A DNA stretch of 64,000 bases from Comamonadaceae bacterium M7527 (GTDB lineage Bacteria; Pseudomonadota; Gammaproteobacteria; Burkholderiales; Burkholderiaceae_C). Shown piece by piece: positions 35,192 through 45,092 of the stretch (positions are counted from its first letter, which is position 1; every line of letters starts with the position of its first letter). A program made the position numbers and the translations under genes. Below the pieces are notes generated by a model. The model was not told the origin of the DNA. It worked only from the letters and a program-made list of their open reading frames with translations, and searched no databases. The stretch spans positions 496,001-560,000 of the forward strand of contig CP087990.1 of the NCBI GenBank assembly GCA_021044545.1, written 5' to 3'.

Positions 35192-35866
35192 ATAACGCCT
35201 GGGTAGCCTTGGTGTCTGTCAGTGGTACGCGTGCGCTGGCCAGTACCTCGACGCCTCGCTTCACGGCGGGGCGCTCACCAACGCGGTCAAACCATTCTTT
35301 AAGGGCAGGGTAGTCGGCCCAGTCAATGCCCTGGTTTTTCCAGCTCCGAATCCAGGGAAATGTGGCTATGTCGGCAATGCTGTATTGGTTGCCTGCTATG
35401 AACTTGTTGCTTTGAAGCTGCTTGTTGAGTACGCCATAGATGCGCTTGGCCTCGTTGGTGTAGCGGTTGTATGCGTAGTCAATTTTCTCGGGTGCGTATA
35501 TACGGAAGTGATGGGCCTGGCCAGCATGGGACCTACGCCGCCCATTTGAAACATCAACCATTGCAAGGTCTTGAACTTGGCAGCGTCGCTCTTGGGCATG
35601 AACTTGCCAAACTTGCTGGCCAGATACACCAAAATTGCGCCTGACTCAAACAATGAAAAAGGCTTGCCGTCTGGCCCCATGCTGTCCACCATGGCGGGTA
35701 CTTTGTTGTTGGGGCTGATGTCCAGAAAGTCAGGCTGGAATTGGTCGCCGCTACCAATATTGACAGGGTGGGCTTGCCAGTCTTTGCCAAGGCGCTGACC
35801 GCATTCCTCCAGCATGATGTGTACTTTGTGGCCGTTGGGCGTGGCCCATGAATAGATATCGATCAT
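35163..35866 (-). CDS. yfcG: Glutathione S-transferase family protein, YfcG/YghU-like, frame-shifted
   Basis: YfcG-type Nu-class GSTs are glutathione-dependent disulfide reductases. Reading from the ATG at 35866 gives MIDIYSWATPNGHKVHIMLEE with the active-site TPNGHK motif. SPNNKVPAMVD and LFESGAILVYLA in the thioredoxin-like domain follow, then FQMGGVGPML. Near 35519-35522 one G is missing; adding it continues into GQAHHFRIYAPEKIDYAYNRY and the helical domain SIADIATFPWIRSWKNQGI. Repaired length is about 234 residues, as in E. coli YfcG. It lies downstream of the acyl-CoA dehydrogenase gene. Confidence 0.86.
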
Positions 35867-35944
35867 TGGGTCTCCTTGCGATACAAATAACAATGCCAGC
35901 ATTGTGCAACAACGCTGGCATGTTGGACGAGCGCAAGTTTGAAT

Positions 35945-37204
<1,260 letters not shown>

Positions 37205-37233
37205 GGTGTTGTCCTTTTTTGACGGAGAGCGAA

Positions 37234-38334
37234 TCAGTGGTTGTGATGTTGTTGGGCGAATTGCCACGCCATTTGGGCCAGTGGCTTTGCGCCAGCTGCA
37301 GATGATTGGGCTTGTGCGCTTGAGGCGGTGCCAGCCTCTACACGTTTGGCAATGCCTTGCAAGATGGCGGCCAGCCTGAACAGGTTGTACGCCAAATAAA
37401 ACGGCCAGTCGGCATGCAGCTGCTCAGGTGTGACAAAGCCAGTGGCCTCACAGTATTTGGCAATGTAGTCGCGCTCTAGTGGTATTCCCAGCGCAGCGTG
37501 GTCTAGTCCGCCTATGCCTCTGAAGGCGCCGGGCGGAATATGCCATGACATGCAGTGGTAGCTGAAATCAGCCAGGGGGTGACCTATGGTGGACAGTTCC
37601 CAGTCAAGCACGGCAATGATGCGTGGCTGCTGGGCGTCAAACATGAGGTTGTCCAAGCGGTAGTCGCCGTGCACCACGCTGATCAGGCTGGCGTTGCGTG
37701 CAGTGTCTGGCAGTTGCTGCGGCAGCCACTGCATGAGCTTGTCCATTTCTGGAATATCCTGGGTGACAGATGCCTGATACTGCCTGGACCAACGGCCAAT
37801 TTGGCGTTCAAAGTAGTTGCCAGGCTTGCCGTAGTCAGACAGGCCCACAGCGTTTACGTCGACGCTGTGCAGCTTGGCGAGCACATCGTTCATTGCCCAA
37901 TAAATCGGTGCGCGTTGATCTTTGCTGAGGTCTGGCAGGCTTTGCTCCCACATCACACGGCCTGGCATAAAGTCCATGACGTAAAAAGCGCGGCCAATGA
38001 CAGACTCGTCTTCACACAGTGCGCCCATTTGAGGCACTGGTACGTCGGTGTTGGCCAGCGCGCTCATCACGCGAAACTCGCGTTCAATGGCGTGGGCCGA
38101 TGGCAGCAGCTTGGCCACAGGGCCTGGTTTGGCGCGCATGACGTAGGTGCGCGCAGGTGTGATGAGTTTGTAGGTGGGGTTGGACTGTCCGCCTTTGAAC
38201 ATTTCTATGTCTAAAGGGCCTGCAAAGCCGGGCAGGTTGGCATGCAGCCATTGCTCAAGTGCGTCGGTATTGATCTGGTGCGCAGCGGATACCGCGCGTG
38301 TGCCTGTGAAGGCTTCCTGTGCGGCGTCGCTCAT
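37234..38334 (-). CDS. APH-family phosphotransferase (4-hydroxyacyl-CoA kinase type)
   Basis: This 366-residue kinase of the aminoglycoside phosphotransferase fold has GGQSNPTYKL (nucleotide loop), YVMRAKPGPVAKLLPSAHAIEREF, the catalytic loop VVHGDYRLDNLMF and the metal-binding VLDWELSTIGHPLADFSY. It does not look like a drug-resistance kinase. The neighbouring acyl-CoA dehydrogenase points to the LvaA/ACAD10-11 type, which phosphorylates the 4-hydroxyl group of acyl-CoA. The pair is followed by a GST gene and preceded by a Crp/Fnr regulator on the same strand. The acyl substrate is not known. Confidence 0.85.
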   Translation of the reverse strand: MSDAAQEAFTGTRAVSAAHQINTDALEQWLHANLPGFAGPLDIEMFKGGQSNPTYKLITPARTYVMRAKPGPVAKLLPSAHAIEREFRVMSALANTDVPVPQMGALCEDESVIGRAFYVMDFMPGRVMWEQSLPDLSKDQRAPIYWAMNDVLAKLHSVDVNAVGLSDYGKPGNYFERQIGRWSRQYQASVTQDIPEMDKLMQWLPQQLPDTARNASLISVVHGDYRLDNLMFDAQQPRIIAVLDWELSTIGHPLADFSYHCMSWHIPPGAFRGIGGLDHAALGIPLERDYIAKYCEATGFVTPEQLHADWPFYLAYNLFRLAAILQGIAKRVEAGTASSAQAQSSAAGAKPLAQMAWQFAQQHHNH

Positions 38335-38359
38335 GAAGCCTCCCTGGTTGCGGTGGTGC

Positions 38360-39085
38360 TCAGTCGTCGTCTGCTTCTATGAGTTGCATCAGCGCTGCGC
38401 GGTCGCGCACAATCAAGCCCGCTTGCTCCACGCGAATAATGCCCTCGCGCTCCATGGACTTGAGCTCCTGGTTCACACGCTGGCGAGACGCACCCAGCAG
38501 CTGCGCGAGTTCTTCTTGCGCCAGTTGCAGCCCAATACGCACTTCGCTGGGGTTGTTCAGGCAAGGCATGCCGTAGCTGCGGCTCAGGTGAATGAGCTGC
38601 TTGGCCAAGCGCGCGCGCAAGGGCAGGGTGTTGAGGTCTTCCACCAGACCAAACAACTGGCGAATGCGGCGTGCTTGCAAGCGCATCAGCGCTTCGTACA
38701 ACTCGACATGCTGGGACAAAATCTTGAAGAAATCCGCGCGCGCCACGCACAGCAGGGTGGTAGGCCCGTGGGCATAAGCGTCGTGTGTGCGAGCGTCCCC
38801 ATCGAACAGCGACACATCGCCAAACCAAATGCCTGGCTCCACATAGGTGTAGGTGATTTGCTTGCCCGTAATAGACGTTGAGCTCACCCGTGCCGCGCCC
38901 TTGGTCACGGCTATCCATTCGCTGGGCACATCGCCCCTGGCGCAAATCAAGTCGCCGTCTTTGTGTCGTTTGACGTAAGCGCATCGCAGTATGTCGTGTC
39001 GCAGTGATGGTGAAAGGCTAGAGAACCATCGTCCTGAGTTGATGGCCTCGCGTTCGTCCATGGTAAGAATAGGCTCGTCTATCAT
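38360..39085 (-). CDS. Crp/Fnr family transcriptional regulator
   Basis: This 241-residue regulator has an N-terminal cyclic-nucleotide-binding fold (ICARGDVPSEWIAVTKGAARVSS, PGIWFGDVSLFDG) and a C-terminal winged helix with LAQEELAQLLGASRQRVNQELKSMEREGIIRVEQ. The cAMP-contact Arg-Thr/Ser of CRP is not clearly present, and no Fnr-type N-terminal cysteine cluster is seen, so the effector is unknown. It lies 25 bases upstream of the kinase gene and is a candidate regulator of the kinase/dehydrogenase pair. Confidence 0.83.
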   Translation of the reverse strand: MIDEPILTMDEREAINSGRWFSSLSPSLRHDILRCAYVKRHKDGDLICARGDVPSEWIAVTKGAARVSSTSITGKQITYTYVEPGIWFGDVSLFDGDARTHDAYAHGPTTLLCVARADFFKILSQHVELYEALMRLQARRIRQLFGLVEDLNTLPLRARLAKQLIHLSRSYGMPCLNNPSEVRIGLQLAQEELAQLLGASRQRVNQELKSMEREGIIRVEQAGLIVRDRAALMQLIEADDD

Positions 39086-39193
39086 GTGTCTTATCTGTGA
39101 CTAGTTGTGGTTAAAAGCCGCTTGTTTGCGGGTTTGTAAGGGTTTGTCTGGGCTTTGTCGCCAAGGCGATTGTGCGTTGTCGCATCTGTGCTT

Positions 39194-39973
39194 TTATTTG
39201 TAGTGGGGCGTGCGTTTTTCCAGAAATGCATCAATACCCTCGCCGCCATTGATGTGGTGCAGGTTGCGTACAAAGTGTTTCTTCTCGGCATTGAGGTGTG
39301 TGGTGAAGTTGGTGTCCGGTGCATCGTTCATCAGCTCTTTGATGCTGGCCATTACATTGGGCGCGCGCGCATTGAGCATGGCGGCGGCTGACAACGCTTG
39401 GCTGAGCGCCTGTCCTGGCTGCGTCAAATGCGACACCAGACCCCAGCTGTGCATTTGAGCGGCTTGTACGGGTGCGCCACTTAACAGCATGTGCATGGCT
39501 GCTGCGCGCGGCAGCGCACGCGCCAATACCCAGGCGCCGCCACCGTCAGGCGACAAGGCCACAGAACTGTAAGCCATCACAAACCTGGCGTCATCCGCCG
39601 CGACCACCATGTCACAAGCCAAGGCCAATGACACGCCGGCACCAGCCGCTGCGCCTTCAACGGCGGCCAATACGGGCTTGGGGAAGTTGCGAATGCACTC
39701 TATAAACGTGTGCAAGGCTTCAATGCTGTCCTCCTGCACTTTTGGCGCTTGCGCCCGATTGGCCTTTAAGCGGTTCAAGTTGCCACCGGCACAAAAATGC
39801 TCGCCTTCGCCTGTGATGATGACGGTGCGTATGTCGCGGTTGGCTTCGGCGGCATTGAGCGCCTCAATGCCAGCCGTATAAATCGCTGGACCCAAGGCGT
39901 TTCTGTACGGCGGATTTGAAATGGTGAGTACCAGCGTGGCGTCAATTTGCTCAGCCAGTAAGCGCGTGCTCAT
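39194..39973 (-). CDS. Enoyl-CoA hydratase/isomerase family protein
   Basis: This crotonase-fold enzyme of 259 residues hydrates enoyl-CoA in fatty-acid or aromatic-acid degradation. The oxyanion-hole segments are visible as GEGEHFCAGGNLNRLKAN and VLAAVEGAAAGAGVSLALACDMVVAADDARF, with YSSVALSPDGGGAWVLARALPR after them. The expected catalytic Glu of the second site is replaced by Ser/Pro residues typical of some crotonases, so the exact reaction is open. It overlaps the 3-hydroxyacyl-CoA dehydrogenase gene by four bases, so the two form a coupled beta-oxidation pair. Confidence 0.87.
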   Translation of the reverse strand: MSTRLLAEQIDATLVLTISNPPYRNALGPAIYTAGIEALNAAEANRDIRTVIITGEGEHFCAGGNLNRLKANRAQAPKVQEDSIEALHTFIECIRNFPKPVLAAVEGAAAGAGVSLALACDMVVAADDARFVMAYSSVALSPDGGGAWVLARALPRAAAMHMLLSGAPVQAAQMHSWGLVSHLTQPGQALSQALSAAAMLNARAPNVMASIKELMNDAPDTNFTTHLNAEKKHFVRNLHHINGGEGIDAFLEKRTPHYK

Positions 39974-41565
39974 AAGCCTGACTCCACGTGCCTCAGGCTA
40001 AGCCCCAATGCACCACGACGGCGCAACCACGGGCTGGGGCGGTAGCGCGGGTCGCCGTACACAGTTTGCAGGTTGAACAAGATTTCAAGCATGTTGGTAG
40101 GCCCAATGGCGTCGCCCATAGCCAAGGGCCCCAGTGGGTAGCCAAGGCCTAATGTCACGGCCAAGTCCAGGTCTTGCGGTGTGCAAACACCTTGCTGGCA
40201 CATGTCGGCCGCGATGTTCACGATGGTGGCAACCACGCGCTGGGTCACAAAGCCACCGCTGTCACGTATCACGCTGACCAGTTTACCGTCTGCCGCAAAC
40301 AAGGCGTGTGCGGCATCGCGCATACCGTCGCGCGTGGCGGGGTTGGTCGCCAACACGCGGCGCTTGACGTTGGCGTCCGGCAGCATCATGTCTATGCCTA
40401 TCACGCGCGTGGCGTCATGTTGCTCAACAGCGGCCAACGTGGTGACATCCATACCCAAGGGCGCGACCACAATCAAGGCCTGCTCGCTGGGGGCTTGGCC
40501 AGTTTCAATGTTGGCGCCCAGGTTTTTAAGCAGCTGGTACAGCTCTTGCCGGCGCGCCGCTTTGGGCGATACCCAAACAGGCGGCAGCTTGGCAACCACT
40601 GGCACAGGCGGCTCTGGTGGCGTGATGACTGTGCCGTTGGGCTGATTGTCCTGATAGGCGTAAAAGCCAGCACCTGCTTTTTTGCCCAATACACCGCCGG
40701 CCAGGCGCTGCGCCGTAATCACGCTGGGCCGGTAGCGTGGTTCCTGGTAGTACTGGTTGTACACAGACTCCATCACCGGGTGGGACACATCCAGCGCGGT
40801 CAAATCCATCAGCTCAAATGGGCCTAGGCGAAAGCCCATTTGGTCTCGCAAAATGCGGTCAATGGTGGCAAAGTCAGACACGCTTTCCGACACGATACGC
40901 AAGGCTTCTGTGCCATAGCCGCGCCCAGCATGGTTCACGATAAAGCCGGGTGTGTCTTGGGCTTGCACGGCGGTGTGGCCCATGGCTTTACTAAAGCTGT
41001 GCAAACGCTCGCAGGTTTGACTGCTTGTTTTGAGGCCGGCAATCACCTCTACGACGCGCATCAGCGGCACTGGGTTAAAAAAGTGGTAGCCCGCGAAGCG
41101 CTCGGGCTTTGATAAACCAGCGGCCACTGCAGTCACCGACAAGGATGAGGTGTTGGTAGCCAGCACGCACTGTGCATCGACAATGCTTTCCAGTTGGGCA
41201 AACAGTTGCTGTTTGACATCCAGGCGCTCAACAATGGCCTCAACAACCAGCTGACTGGGTGCCAGTGCGTCAATGCCATCTGCAATGCCGATGCGGCTGG
41301 CATATTGAGTGGCTTGTTCTGGTGACAGCTTGCCCTTGGCTTGCAGCTTGGCCCAGGTTGCAAGAAGCGCATCGTGCGCTTTGGCAGCCGCGCCTGCGCC
41401 CACGTCAAAAAGCAGGACTTGTGCGCCAGCTTGTGCTGCCATTTGCGCAATACCTTGTCCCATGGCACCTGTGCCAACAATGCCTACGGTAAAAAAGCCG
41501 TGGTCTTGCGCCGCAGCCCCTGATGTGCTGGCAGTGGTTTGATGGGCGTTGGCTGGTGATGTCAT
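39970..41565 (-). CDS. 3-hydroxyacyl-CoA dehydrogenase (PaaH/PaaC-like)
   Basis: This 531-residue NAD-dependent enzyme oxidises 3-hydroxyacyl-CoA to 3-ketoacyl-CoA. It has the dinucleotide motif GIVGTGAMGQGIAQMAAQAGAQVLLFD, the family segments LATNTSSLSVTAVA and RFAGYHFFNPVPLMRVVEVI with the catalytic His, then TPGFIVNHAGRGYGTEAL. A second 3HCDH domain is in the C-terminal part (DSGGFVTQRVVATIVNIAADMCQQGV). This double-domain layout matches PaaH/PaaC of phenylacetate catabolism, but no other paa genes are present, so no symbol is given. The start at 41565 is upstream of a short Ala/Thr-rich leader. Confidence 0.88.
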   Translation of the reverse strand: MTSPANAHQTTASTSGAAAQDHGFFTVGIVGTGAMGQGIAQMAAQAGAQVLLFDVGAGAAAKAHDALLATWAKLQAKGKLSPEQATQYASRIGIADGIDALAPSQLVVEAIVERLDVKQQLFAQLESIVDAQCVLATNTSSLSVTAVAAGLSKPERFAGYHFFNPVPLMRVVEVIAGLKTSSQTCERLHSFSKAMGHTAVQAQDTPGFIVNHAGRGYGTEALRIVSESVSDFATIDRILRDQMGFRLGPFELMDLTALDVSHPVMESVYNQYYQEPRYRPSVITAQRLAGGVLGKKAGAGFYAYQDNQPNGTVITPPEPPVPVVAKLPPVWVSPKAARRQELYQLLKNLGANIETGQAPSEQALIVVAPLGMDVTTLAAVEQHDATRVIGIDMMLPDANVKRRVLATNPATRDGMRDAAHALFAADGKLVSVIRDSGGFVTQRVVATIVNIAADMCQQGVCTPQDLDLAVTLGLGYPLGPLAMGDAIGPTNMLEILFNLQTVYGDPRYRPSPWLRRRGALGLSLRHVESGL

Positions 41566-41706
41566 GGGTTTGTGCGGTCGCTAAAGGTAATGAGGCATTG
41601 ACGTGAACGTAAGCGTCAGTATCAACGCGTCATATTACAGCCTACTGCCAGTGCAGCTGTGTGCCGTGATCAGAAAATGTGGTTGGCGTGCCAGCAGCGC
41701 CGCGTG

Positions 41707-42732
41707 TTAGCGGCGTAGGGACAGCGCTTGCGGGTTCAGCGGTGTAATGGCTTGCCCGGATGCAAAGGCATTAACCGTGTTGAATGCGGCTTGATAGTCG
41801 GCTTGCATGGTGTCAATTTCCACATTGCTGATGTGCGGGGTGCAAATGCAGTTCTCCAGGCGCAACAAGGTTTGCCCCGGCGCGGGTGGCTCGCTGTCAA
41901 ACACGTCAATAGCGGCCAAGCCCGGACGGCCTCTGTTGAGCGCGGCGACCAGGGCATCTGGTTCTATGAGCGACGCTTTGGCCGTGTTGACCAATAGTGC
42001 AGTGGGCTTCATGCGGCTTAAGTCTGCCAAGCTCAGCACACTGGGCGAACTGTCGCTACAGCTGGGGTGCAAACTGAGTACGTCGCAGGTATCCAAAAAA
42101 TGTTCTTTGGTGTTGGCAACCTCAAAACCCTGTTGAGCCGCAAAGCTGCGTGCTTCTGTGTTACCCCAGATCAGCACATGCATACCAAAAGCGCGACCGT
42201 AGCCGGCAACCAGATAGCCCACGCTGTTGTGTAGCTGCGCCATATCGTCTGTCCACACGCCCAGTACTTTGCCGCGCAGTGAACTGCCTATGCAAAAGTT
42301 ATCCGGCATGGCGCGGGCCTTCATGCCCGACTGCTGCCACGCGCCGTGCTTGAGGTGAGACACATAGTGGGGAATCCGGCGCACGCTGGTCATGATCAGC
42401 CCCCAAGCGAGTTCAGCGCTAGCGTGTGGTGCGTCTGTACCCGCACACACCAAAATGCCGCGCTCGGTGCAGGCGTCTATGTTGATGTTGTCTGTAGCTG
42501 CGCCGGTTTGCACCACCAGGCGAAGCTTTGGCAGTTTGTCGACTAGGGCCTTGGTGATGTTGGTACGCTGGTGGGTGAGGACAACCACTTCGGCGTCGCG
42601 CATACGAACGGCCAATTGACCCACGCCCTTGACGTTGTTGGTGTAGACCTTGGTAAGGTGCTCGTCGAGCAAGGTGGCACAGGGGAGTTTTCGGATGGTG
42701 TCTTGGAAGTCATCAAGAATGGCAATATTCAT
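41707..42732 (-). CDS. D-2-hydroxyacid dehydrogenase family protein with altered NAD loop
   Basis: The 341-residue protein is homologous end to end to D-2-hydroxyacid dehydrogenases (phosphoglycerate dehydrogenase-like), with RLVVQTGAATDNINIDACTERGI, LRGKVLGVW, VAGYGRAFGMHVLIWG, DVFDSEPPAPG and the catalytic His in TPHISNVEID. The glycine-rich NAD loop expected after LGVW (GYGxIG type) is replaced by a longer TDDMAQLHNSVGY stretch. The catalytic Arg of the NTxR motif reads Lys (VNTAKASLIE). No simple frame shift explains this. The fold is probably kept but normal dehydrogenase activity is doubtful. The 141-base gap before the hydratase operon holds nothing I recognise. Confidence 0.75.
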   Translation of the reverse strand: MNIAILDDFQDTIRKLPCATLLDEHLTKVYTNNVKGVGQLAVRMRDAEVVVLTHQRTNITKALVDKLPKLRLVVQTGAATDNINIDACTERGILVCAGTDAPHASAELAWGLIMTSVRRIPHYVSHLKHGAWQQSGMKARAMPDNFCIGSSLRGKVLGVWTDDMAQLHNSVGYLVAGYGRAFGMHVLIWGNTEARSFAAQQGFEVANTKEHFLDTCDVLSLHPSCSDSSPSVLSLADLSRMKPTALLVNTAKASLIEPDALVAALNRGRPGLAAIDVFDSEPPAPGQTLLRLENCICTPHISNVEIDTMQADYQAAFNTVNAFASGQAITPLNPQALSLRR

Positions 42733-42802
42733 ACGCGACATTGTGCCCGCTGCGGTGCATCAATGTGCCGACTACTGAGTTGTAGGGGACGGTTTTTTGC
42801 GC

Positions 42803-43077
42803 TCAGGCACAGGCCTCTAGCGCGGCCATTCGGCTTAATTCTGCGCATACATCTGCGAAGCGACCCGTGAGCACCATGCGCCCGGCCACTGGCCTGTGGC
42901 CACCCACGCTGCGCATACGTACATTGCCAGGCAACTCAATGCCTGGGCCTACGGGGCTGTTGGCTGCGTGCAGTGCGTGTGTGCCCACGTGTGCCATGGT
43001 GACGGTGTTGGTGTTGGTGTTGTGTTGTTGGTGTTGTCGCGGATGCGCTGCGGGAAAACAATGATGTTGGAGCTCAT
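42803..43077 (-). CDS. Small hypothetical protein, probably frame-shifted in a microsatellite
   Basis: From an ATG at 43077 the frame MSSNIIVFPQRIRDN runs into AAC/ACC repeats. With one base change in that tract (about 43005-43035) it would continue in the frame of a reading ending VRMRSVGGHRPVAGRMVLTGRFADVCAELSRMAALEACA, giving about 91 residues. The C-terminal part looks protein-like, with a balanced composition and a RFADVCAEL helix. I do not recognise a function. It lies between lexA and the dehydrogenase-like gene on the same strand, so it may be co-transcribed with lexA. An alternative is that only the 64-residue downstream ORF is translated. Confidence 0.45.
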
Positions 43078-43190
43078 GGTGGTAGTCCTGGACGAATGGG
43101 GTGGGGTGAAACAGTGGTTTATTGGCTTTTTTTGTAGAGGCTATGGGTCGCTGTGGCCAACAGGTGCAACGTTTGGTGGCAATGTGGCGT

Positions 43191-43856
43191 TTAGTTCAGT
43201 ACCGTGTTGCGTATCAGGCCAACGGCCAAGCCTTCTATGTCAAACAATTCATCTGGCTGCACCACAATGGTTGAAAAGTCGGGGTTTTCAGCGCGCAGTT
43301 CAATATGGCTTGCGTGTTTGTAAAAGCGCTTGACGGTGACCTCGTCGCCCAAGCGGGCCACGATAATCTGGCCGTTGCGTGCATCGCGTGCGGTTTGCAC
43401 CGCCAGCAAGTCGCCGTCCAGGATGCCGGCGTCTCGCATGGACATGCCTCTGACTTTCAGCAAGTAGTCGGGCTGCTTTTGAAACAGGCTTGTTTCCAGC
43501 TGGTAGCTTTGCTCCACGTGCTCTTGCGCCAAAATAGGTGAGCCTGCAGCCACGCGGCCAACAAGTGGGAGCATGAGCTGGTTAAAGCCCGTCATGGGCA
43601 GCATCATTTGGCGTTGTGGGCTGTCGTTCATGTTGCGCAGCGCGTCGCCTCTGAGGCGAATGCCGCGTGACGTGCCACTAACCAGTTCGATAACGCCCTT
43701 ACGGGCCAAGGCTTGCAGGTGTTCTTCGGCGGCGTTGGCAGACTTGAAGCCCAGCTCAGTGGCAATTTCTGCACGTGTGGGTGGCGCGCCGGTTTGTGCA
43801 ATGGCGCGCTGAATGATGTTCAAAATCTGTTGTTGTCTGTCGGTAAGCTTGGCCAT
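43191..43856 (-). CDS. lexA: SOS regulator LexA
   Basis: LexA represses DNA-damage genes and is cleaved by itself in the presence of RecA filaments. The 221-residue protein has the winged-helix domain (LTDRQQQILNIIQRAIAQTGAPPTRAEIATELGFKSANAAEEHLQAL) and the protease domain with the Ala-Gly cleavage site in VGRVAAGSP, catalytic Ser in VRGMSMRDAGI and catalytic Lys in EVTVKRFYKH. The start at 43856 (MAKLTDRQQ) is canonical; upstream codons are not conserved. Two LexA boxes lie upstream at 43937-43971, consistent with autorepression. Confidence 0.96.
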   Translation of the reverse strand: MAKLTDRQQQILNIIQRAIAQTGAPPTRAEIATELGFKSANAAEEHLQALARKGVIELVSGTSRGIRLRGDALRNMNDSPQRQMMLPMTGFNQLMLPLVGRVAAGSPILAQEHVEQSYQLETSLFQKQPDYLLKVRGMSMRDAGILDGDLLAVQTARDARNGQIIVARLGDEVTVKRFYKHASHIELRAENPDFSTIVVQPDELFDIEGLAVGLIRNTVLN

Positions 43857-43936
43857 GATTGAGACGCTTTCTGAGCTGGTAGGTGGTAACAAGTGTTTTA
43901 ACCGAGTAGGTGGTGATGTACTGGTTGTTTAAACAC

Positions 43937-43952
43937 CTGTTTATTCAAACAG
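43937..43952. promoter_or_regulatory. LexA box 1
   Basis: CTGTTTATTCAAACAG fits the CTGT-N8-ACAG consensus perfectly with an AT-rich centre. It lies between divergent lexA and the asparaginase gene, 81 bases from the lexA start and 31 bases from the asparaginase start. A weaker CTGG-N8-ACAC sequence adjoins at 43921-43936. Confidence 0.93.
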
Positions 43953-43955
43953 TGA

Positions 43956-43971
43956 CTGTATTTTTAAACAG
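43956..43971. promoter_or_regulatory. LexA box 2
   Basis: CTGTATTTTTAAACAG is a second perfect CTGT-N8-ACAG box, 19 bases from the first centre to centre. Its right end touches the AGGA ribosome site of the asparaginase gene, whose ATG begins 12 bases further on, so LexA binding should block asparaginase expression as well as lexA. Confidence 0.93.
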
Positions 43972-43982
43972 GAAAATAAATA

Positions 43983-45092
43983 ATGCAAGCGTTTTTTTCA
44001 AGTGCAGCCCAAGCTGTTGATTGTTCTGGCTATATTGCCGTTCTTGGCACTGGCGGCACCATCGCAGGCTCGGCGAGCAATGGCGCAGACCATGTGGGCT
44101 ATACCGCTGGCACGGTGTCTGTAACTGAGCTGGTTGGCGACTTGGCCGGTACTGTTCAAACGGCAATGGGCGCAGGCGTACGCGTACAGTTTGAGCAAGT
44201 GGCACAAATTGACAGCAAAGACGCCGATTGGCCGTTTTTGTGGAAGGTGGCGGCTGCCACAGCAAGGGCTTTGGCGCAAGCTGATTGCCAAGGGGTGGTG
44301 ATCACTCACGGCACCGATACCCTGGAAGAGACGGCTTGGTTTTTAGCCTGTGTATTGGGTCAGCAAGTGGCACAAAAGCCCGTGGTGCTGACATGTGCCA
44401 TGCGCCCCGCCAGTGCCTTGGTACCCGATGGGCCCCAAAACCTGGTCGATGCCTTGACACTGGCCACATACCCCGGCGCGTGCGGTGTGCAAGTGTGTGT
44501 GGCGGGTGCCAGTTGGTCTGCGCAAAGCGTGCAAAAAGTCCACCCTTACCGCTTAAACGCTTTTGACGGCGCAGACGTGGGGCCTGTGGCCTATATAGAG
44601 GCTGGCACAGTGCGTCCAGTGACCGCGCTGACAGCCTTGCCGCATGACTATGACTACAGCCAAGCCAAAGCCTGTTTGGCCCAGGTCGTTGCTGGCCATG
44701 CCGTGCCGGCGCAACCGTGGGTGGAGTTGTTGGTGCACACCAGCGCAGCCAATGAGCAGCTCGTCGGCGTGCTGCGTCAGGCGGGTGTGGCGGGTCTGGT
44801 GGTGCAGGCCACAGGCAACGCTACGCTCAATGCGCATTGGTTGCAGTCGCTGCAGGCTTGCATACAGGCGGGCGTGCCCGTATGGTGTGCCACGCGCTGT
44901 CAGTCTGGGCAATTGGTAGCATCTGCATTGCCAAGCAGCACTGATGGCGCCCAAAAGAAAGCCCGGCTGACACCGGCAACCCTTTCAACGCTTGCAGGTT
45001 TGCCGTTTGTACCGGGCTTGTCTGCGGTCAAGGCCCGCATCAGCCAGATGCTGTACCTGCTTACGCCAAGGCAGCAAACGCGCGCTGGGTAA
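43983..45092 (+). CDS. L-asparaginase (type I/II asparaginase fold)
   Basis: This enzyme hydrolyses asparagine to aspartate and ammonia; some members are glutaminase-like. The 369-residue protein has the first catalytic Thr in AVLGTGGTIAGSAS and the second in VVITHGTDTLEETAW, followed by the Lys-containing stretch VVLTCAMRPASALVPDGPQNL. No signal peptide is evident, so it is probably cytoplasmic. The ATG at 43983 has an AGGA site 10 bases upstream that overlaps LexA box 2. Its 3' end overlaps the convergent adk gene by 32 bases. Confidence 0.89.
   Translation: MQAFFSSAAQAVDCSGYIAVLGTGGTIAGSASNGADHVGYTAGTVSVTELVGDLAGTVQTAMGAGVRVQFEQVAQIDSKDADWPFLWKVAAATARALAQADCQGVVITHGTDTLEETAWFLACVLGQQVAQKPVVLTCAMRPASALVPDGPQNLVDALTLATYPGACGVQVCVAGASWSAQSVQKVHPYRLNAFDGADVGPVAYIEAGTVRPVTALTALPHDYDYSQAKACLAQVVAGHAVPAQPWVELLVHTSAANEQLVGVLRQAGVAGLVVQATGNATLNAHWLQSLQACIQAGVPVWCATRCQSGQLVASALPSSTDGAQKKARLTPATLSTLAGLPFVPGLSAVKARISQMLYLLTPRQQTRAG

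Noticed and set aside
37234..38334. Aminoglycoside-resistance kinase
   Set aside because: The APH fold is present, but motifs and the adjacent acyl-CoA dehydrogenase point to an acyl-CoA-linked kinase rather than drug resistance.
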